Below, in pieces: positions 42,294-46,568 of a DNA stretch of 46,568 nt (position 1 is its first letter; each line of letters opens with the position of its first letter). Below the pieces are notes generated by a model. The model saw nothing but the letters and a program-made list of their open reading frames with translations. It was not told where the DNA came from and made no database searches. The DNA lies in contig JANBPT010000299.1 of NCBI GenBank assembly GCA_027575765.1, positions 1 to 46,568 of the forward strand, written 5' to 3'. A program made the position numbers and the translations under genes. Source of the stretch: Tieghemiomyces parasiticus (lineage: Eukaryota > Kickxellomycota > Dimargaritomycetes > Dimargaritales > Dimargaritaceae).

Positions 42294-42350
42294 GTAAGTC
42301 CCCTCCTCGGCCGCTCCTTCCTCAGTTCGTATCGTCTTGTCTGCCTTCAG
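42294..42350 (+). other. Probable 57-nt intron in the leader of the 7TM-RGS gene
   Basis: A GTAAGT donor at 42294 is followed by a pyrimidine-rich stretch ending in CTGCCTTCAG at 42350. Size and consensus match the coding introns in this window. Confidence 0.45.
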
Positions 42351-42419
42351 GTCACCCCTTCGCCCTTGTTTCTCCAGTTGTATTTTCGCAGGCTTACTTA
42401 TCCGCGCCTCCCTGCGACC

Positions 42420-42533
42420 ATGCCAGTATCGGACTTGGCCCCTAGCGCATTCCGCGACGCAGCCATTGGACCTTACAATTTTATGCCAGTCTCGATTTCT
42501 ATACTTAGTTGCTCGTTCAACCGCGGGCTTTGA
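42420..42533 (+). promoter_or_regulatory. Upstream open reading frame, 37 codons
   Basis: If the leader is unspliced here, an ATG at 42420 in fair context (ACCATG) opens a 37-codon frame that ends 80 nt before the main start. It contains a second in-frame ATG; both starts read Met-Pro-Val-Ser. It would lower translation of the 7TM-RGS protein if in the mRNA. Confidence 0.35.
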
Positions 42534-42613
42534 TTATTATTTACTTTGTGTCCCGGACGCCGCCTCAATCCCTCTTCCATTTCTAATTACCCTCTATCCC
42601 GACGGTCGCCACC

Positions 42614-44080
42614 ATGGTTTCCCGGGACATTCCCGACCCGGATATCATCCGCCTGACGCTAGCCATCTACGTGCCCATGGCTGTGCTTGCCGGCATCTTC
42701 ATCGTGGGCTCCACCGCACTATTTTATCACCGCAGTCGGACCTGCAAGGACCTGCAGCGGCGCTCCGTACCCCTAGCCGTTGCCATGGGCGTCGCCAGTT
42801 TTATCGCCAGCAACCTACTGTTTGCACGCGGGGTGCATGGTATGGGCTGCTATTTAATCCTCATTGGTTCATACTTTGGCCTCTACTTTGTGCACGCGAT
42901 TGTGCTCATACGTTCGCTGCGCCTGATCGCCATGACCCGGTCAGCCTCCGCCAAGGTGCAGCGCCTCGTCCACCCTGAACGGCCCCTGACCTTTTGGGAG
43001 CGTCACCCGCGCCTGACCCGCATGCTGAGCGACGACCGCCAGCTCCTGACGTACATGTTCCTCGGTTCCTCCCCCATGATTATCTTTGCCATCCTCGTCC
43101 TGGCCACCCCCACCCATTTTTCCTTCACCGCCAAACAGGCCGAGTGTGCTTACACCTGGGAGGAGTACCCTATCACCGTCGTTATCTTTGCCTTTGTGCT
43201 TGTCATCTTCCCAGCCCTGATTTACGGCGCCCGCCGCGTCCGCGACGCCTACGCCATGCGGTCCGACCTGATGGTCGCCTGTTTCACCAGTATCATCCTG
43301 GACGCGACCTTCTTACTGCTCAGCATGTTCCCCGAGACCAGCGCCTCCCCCTTTAACGTCTTAGTGCTGCCCGCTTTCAGCGTCCTCATCATCCAGTTTT
43401 CGGGCGTGTTTTTACCATGGCTCCGGTCCCAGCGCCAGCACATGCGGGCCGGGCGCCACGCCGCTGACTCACTCGCCGTCCTCTTCCGCGTCATGCGTGA
43501 CCCGGACCTCTTGTCCCTGTTTTGCCAGTTCTGCGAGGATAACTTTTGTGCCGAGCTGCCTTTCTTTCTGGCTGATTATCAGCGCCTCAAGGCCAAGTCG
43601 ATCGGGGCCATGGCAGCCGACAAGATCGCTCGGCGCGACCCGGCGAACCGGTCCGACGAGAATCTGTCGTCCCCCGGAAACCGCTGGTTGGCCACCAGCA
43701 AACACCGCCCGTCGGAAAAGGATCTGGACAGCATCTCGCTGCGTAAGGTCGAATCGATCGAGGACCTCTCGGGCTCTCCGGCTATATCGCCCTTACCGGG
43801 GACCATCGCCGAGGACCTGGGCCCCTTGGCCCGCCAGCCCGTACCCTCCGAGCTGGCCATTGACTTTTATTGTTTCTACGAGCGTTACTTTGCCCACGGG
43901 TCCATCTGGGAGGTCAACATTAGCGGCAGGACTCACCTCTATCTGCGCTCCCTTGTTGAACGGGAGCAGTTCGTTTGGGCCATGTTCGACCCAGCCAAGG
44001 ATGAGGTGACGCAACTTCTCATGGAGGACGTGTTTGGCAAGTTTATGAGGCTTAACAACGACCTACTGTTTGCGGCGTAA
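42614..44080 (+). CDS. Seven-transmembrane RGS protein (488 aa)
   Basis: Seven hydrophobic segments are visible at about residues 11-37, 51-71, 77-99, 145-165, 185-206, 218-238 and 246-268, followed by a cytosolic RGS domain at about 286-480. RGS landmarks are LAVLFRVMRDPDLLSLFCQF, ELPFFLADYQRLKA (314-327), then FYCFYERYFAHGS (418-430) and FVWAMFDPAKDEVTQLLMED (453-472). RGS domains speed GTP hydrolysis on G-alpha; the 7TM-RGS layout is known from plants (AtRGS1) and fungi, where the membrane part may sense a ligand. A Ser-rich, apparently disordered insertion of about 80 residues (328-408) splits the RGS box between its early helices. The start has an ideal context (CGCCACCATGG) and the first membrane segment follows ten residues later. 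No intron in the coding region. The gene converges on the secreted-protein gene with 181 nt between stops. Confidence 0.9.
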   Translation: MVSRDIPDPDIIRLTLAIYVPMAVLAGIFIVGSTALFYHRSRTCKDLQRRSVPLAVAMGVASFIASNLLFARGVHGMGCYLILIGSYFGLYFVHAIVLIRSLRLIAMTRSASAKVQRLVHPERPLTFWERHPRLTRMLSDDRQLLTYMFLGSSPMIIFAILVLATPTHFSFTAKQAECAYTWEEYPITVVIFAFVLVIFPALIYGARRVRDAYAMRSDLMVACFTSIILDATFLLLSMFPETSASPFNVLVLPAFSVLIIQFSGVFLPWLRSQRQHMRAGRHAADSLAVLFRVMRDPDLLSLFCQFCEDNFCAELPFFLADYQRLKAKSIGAMAADKIARRDPANRSDENLSSPGNRWLATSKHRPSEKDLDSISLRKVESIEDLSGSPAISPLPGTIAEDLGPLARQPVPSELAIDFYCFYERYFAHGSIWEVNISGRTHLYLRSLVEREQFVWAMFDPAKDEVTQLLMEDVFGKFMRLNNDLLFAA

Positions 44081-44134
44081 CCGCGAATCCCGCCATTGTA
44101 ATTCCAGGGCGGCTGTATAAATACTTAAAGCTTC

Positions 44135-44140
44135 TTTATT
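44135..44140 (-). terminator. Poly(A) signal AATAAA
   Basis: AATAAA on the minus strand, 121 nt after the stop of the secreted-protein gene. On the plus strand the same short intergenic space has TATAAATA at 44116-44123, a possible poly(A) efficiency element for the 7TM-RGS gene. Confidence 0.5.
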
Positions 44141-44261
44141 TCACCCTCTTGCGTGGGCTAGTGGGGAAACCTTGGGTATAGGAGGGGGGGGTCGACAAGC
44201 GGGTTTTAATTTACAAAGCCCCGAGGTCAACGCTAGGGAATGTTTAAGTTGCAAGTCGCCG

Positions 44262-44609
44262 CTAGGCCACGGGCGCCACAGGGGTATTATTTGCATGCCC
44301 AATGTGGAGAAAATCCTTGATGCGCTGCCACCAGGTGACCGGCGGGGTGCTGGATGGCTCGGCAGTCTTACTCTCCAGGGTGACATCATCGAGGTTAGTT
44401 GCGGAATAGCGGTTGGGCTCGGCTAATGGAGAAGTGAGCGAGGATCCCGAGTTGTGCACACCTGCGTCTTCGTAGCTGCCTTCGTTTGCGATTGGGGCAA
44501 CAAGGTTGCTTGTCAGTTGGAGGTCGTACGCAGGGTGGAGGGCAGCTGGTTGGGCGTAGGTCAAGGCCGCAGTGGCAGTCAGGATGGCGAGGTAGGTAGT
44601 GACTTTCAT
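44262..44609 (-). CDS. Small secreted protein (115 aa), function unknown
   Basis: I do not recognise a family. The start at 44609 opens a textbook signal peptide (MKVTTYLAILTATAALTYAQ) with likely cleavage after residue 19. The mature chain of about 96 residues has no cysteine. Its middle is polar and Ser/Thr-rich. Near the C-terminus TWWQRIKDFLHIGH forms a likely amphipathic helix with two adjacent Trp, followed by an N-N-T sequon. An amphipathic tail could bind membranes or a partner; that is inference. TATA box (108 nt upstream) and AATAAA (121 nt downstream) bracket the frame neatly, so I regard it as a real single-exon gene. The other small secreted protein in this window, at 421-624, has a similar plan (signal peptide, Cys-free, one sequon) but no clear sequence similarity. 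Confidence 0.75.
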   Translation of the reverse strand: MKVTTYLAILTATAALTYAQPAALHPAYDLQLTSNLVAPIANEGSYEDAGVHNSGSSLTSPLAEPNRYSATNLDDVTLESKTAEPSSTPPVTWWQRIKDFLHIGHANNTPVAPVA

Positions 44610-44716
44610 CGAGCACGTTAAGGGGCGGGGCAGGATTGAAGAGAAGCAATAGGGAGATTGGAGGGGTCGATGCGGAGATTGTCTGTTGGCAACCAAATGC
44701 TGGCGGGGGGGCATGG

Positions 44717-44724
44717 TATTTATA
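44717..44724 (-). promoter_or_regulatory. TATA box of the 115-aa secreted protein gene
   Basis: TATAAATA on the minus strand, 108 nt before the start. The same octamer at nearly the same distance precedes the HSF-type gene. Confidence 0.65.
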
Positions 44725-46202
44725 TGGCAGACGGTAGGCACACCAGCGGCTATGGACGGTCAAAGGGAGATGTGATTGAAAACCCCTTCAACTACCGCGC
44801 CCCTTTCCTGGTCGACCGCACTGGGATACTGATCAATCCCGGCGGTGTGGGACCGCGACCCGGGCACGGCGGGGCCCTGCCTCCCTTTTCACCCGGGTGC
44901 TTTCGGTCCTATCTAATTTACGCCTGAGCGTTGTCCTAGAAGATGATCACGTATGGTCGGGTGTCCTTCACACTCGGACGACACCAGAACCCCCCCAACC
45001 CACCCGTTCGTCCCATGGTTGGTGCTGCTCTTTGACCTGTCCGGTTGACCTATCAAGACGTAGGTGTGTATGGTAATCGTCATTTTAATTAGAGCCACCC
45101 ACTTCAACCGCCACTGCGAATCTGAAGTATGCCGACGGGTAGTGGTCGCGTGGCACCGATGAAGCGACAAAGGTTAGACGAGCGTCACAGTTCGTTACGC
45201 GCCCTGCAAAGAGGTAAAGAGACAGGTCGCCCGGCCTCCTGCTGTGATTGTTGCACTTTCAGCATTGTCCTTCGAATAGATGGTCCACAAATTAAGGTAT
45301 CGATTATTTCGTTAATCTGCCTTTTCCGCCGTAGCTGGCTGACCCGCGAGTAGGCTTGTGTGCAACCCATTTCTGAGGTGGAAATAGGGCAATGAACTGC
45401 GGCAAAGCGGTCTGCCTACTCCATAACTTAAATTTAGTTGACGTTGGTAAATAGGCAGAGGCCAACGCCGTGCCTCAAAGTACCACTCTATAAGAATGAC
45501 CATAACCTTACGTGTAATCAGACCGTAGTGTACACGGGGACCGCTGTTTTATGCTGCTGGGTATATCCAGCCCAAAAGGGCAGGCGAAGCCACCGGCGCC
45601 TCCCCTTCCCCTCTTGTTGGACAGGTCCCGGTGGCTAATAGAGACGGAATTCGGGGTCCCGTAGTGGCAGCCCGCGCGGGTCATGTCGGCTCGTTCACCC
45701 TCCCGCTCTTTCGCTGATAGCCAAAGGGTAAAGTACAGTCCCCCCGTAGCCCGGAATCCGCTTCTGTATATGGGGAACAAAACAACACCAAAAATTGTAT
45801 ATCGGTGGATATCACTATGGAAGGAGGGAAGGGGGGCTGGTGATGAACCAAATCGAGGCAGTACGCTGGTGGCAGGATGACAGCTTAATGGCCAGTTTCC
45901 TGCTTGGGACGCCGTTATTATCCAGATATTCCCCCTCCCTCACACTACCCACATCCATCATTGCCAAGTTCCGCTGGAAGCCATTATTCCGTTAGGCCGC
46001 CCATGAACTGCGGTTGATTGTGCGTGCACGGTATCCTCGGCAGCAGACGTTGCCAACTACTGGCTGTCAGGGCGGCGGCTACGCAGTGAGAGTATATTAA
46101 TATGTATAGCGAGAAACGGCAGAAAAGAGAGGTGTCGGACGCAATGAAACACGAGACGGACTTGTAGTCGGCGACCGGGCGACATCATCAAATAGCGCGG
46201 GT

Positions 46203-46203
<1 letters not shown>
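44725..46203. other. Gene-free stretch of 1.5 kb
   Basis: No supported gene, repeat or RNA was recognised. Frames are all under 90 codons. The right end is the 3' flank of the coiled-coil gene. Confidence 0.5.
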
Positions 46204-46261
<58 letters not shown>

Positions 46262-46272
46262 TGGGGGGGGGG
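46204..46272. repeat. Compound microsatellite: (CA)n, (AG)23, G10
   Basis: Four CA units pass into about 23 AG units (46211-46257) and, after AAGAT, a run of ten G (46263-46272). It lies 30 nt after the stop of the right-edge gene, so it is probably in its 3' UTR, where the mRNA would carry C10 and a long CU run. Confidence 0.9.
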
Positions 46273-46301
46273 ACTGGCCGAAAGGGCCAGACGATTCGGC
46301 C

Positions 46302-46568
46302 TTAGGTGTCCACCTTGGTTCCGTCGCGGTCCACGTCGGGGGCGGGTTCTTCGCTGGCCTCCGCCCATTCCTCCTCACGGTCGCTTTCAGGATCATGCTT
46401 GGCCTTGGCCCGACTGTCGCTGAGGGAGCTGGCCAGCTCCTTTTGGGCCAGCTCGAGTGACTTGAGGCGGGCCTCCATAGCCTGTAGGACGCCCTGCTGG
46501 GCGGCGTAGGTGGCCTGCAGTGTCTCGTGCGCGGCCTTGAGTGCCTGCAGGTCGTCTGTCACGGCAGA
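46302..46568 (-). CDS. C-terminal end of a coiled-coil protein (partial)
   Basis: The frame is open to the right edge and ends with TAA at 46302, giving 88 residues of the C-terminus. The first 55 residues (DDLQALKAAHETLQATYAAQ, then VLQAMEARLKSLELAQKELA) show Leu/Ala at heptad a and d positions and form a clear coiled coil. The tail is very acidic (REEEWAEASEEPAPDVD). Codon use is GC-rich at third positions, as in the other genes here. No family can be named from this fragment; tropomyosin-like, tether or centrosomal proteins all end this way. The start lies outside the window. Confidence 0.75.
   Translation of the reverse strand, partial: SAVTDDLQALKAAHETLQATYAAQQGVLQAMEARLKSLELAQKELASSLSDSRAKAKHDPESDREEEWAEASEEPAPDVDRDGTKVDT

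Overview
The window looks like nuclear DNA of a filamentous or yeast-like fungus, most likely a non-Dikarya lineage (a zoopago-/kickxellomycete-like genome is my guess, from gene content only). Reasons: GT-AG introns of about 58-185 nt; genes on both strands with no operons; TATA boxes of the TATAAATA type about 100-150 nt before several starts; AATAAA or ATTAAA signals after several stops; GC-rich coding DNA; and fungal families such as a GDS1-type winged-helix protein, a 7TM-RGS protein, a PP1 glycogen-targeting subunit and an AANAT-like acetyltransferase. I found no RNA gene, transposon, CRISPR array or prokaryotic feature.

Layout. 0-0.8 kb: a tiny secreted protein (minus). 4.7-5.7 kb: a NEPRO/Rmp1-like protein (plus). 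8.4-9.2 kb: an HSF-type DNA-binding protein (minus). 11.8-13.6 kb: a five-exon PX-domain protein (minus). 13.6-21.5 kb: an 8 kb stretch without a gene I can support. 21.55-24.4 kb: a TATA-driven gene with a very long pyrimidine-rich leader, encoding a CBM21/RVxF protein phosphatase 1 targeting subunit (plus). 26.3-28.3 kb: a PHAF1/UPF0183 protein (minus, four exons). 28.8-32.5 kb: a 1217-residue GDS1 winged-helix plus APSES-like regulator (minus). 34.5-35.1 kb: an unrecognised 166-residue protein (minus), divergent from an AANAT-like GNAT acetyltransferase (35.4-35.9 kb, plus). 36.7-39.2 kb: a RhoGAP (minus). 42.2-44.1 kb: a seven-transmembrane RGS protein (plus), converging on a small secreted protein (44.3-44.6 kb, minus). 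The right edge cuts the C-terminal end of a coiled-coil protein (minus).

How the genes relate. There is no pathway cluster. Many of the genes are regulators: two DNA-binding proteins, a PP1 targeting subunit, a RhoGAP, a G-protein regulator and two proteins from families that bind phosphoinositides or act in autophagy (PX, PHAF1). Exon structures were assembled by hand from splice consensus, phase and family fit. They are strongest for PX, PHAF1 and RhoGAP, where each junction restores a conserved domain or an open frame.

The most notable observations are the architecture of the GDS1-APSES protein, the 930 nt leader nearly free of ATGs before the PP1 subunit, the disordered insertion inside the RGS box, and the large unexplained gene-free spans. 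I found no clear novel multi-gene system.
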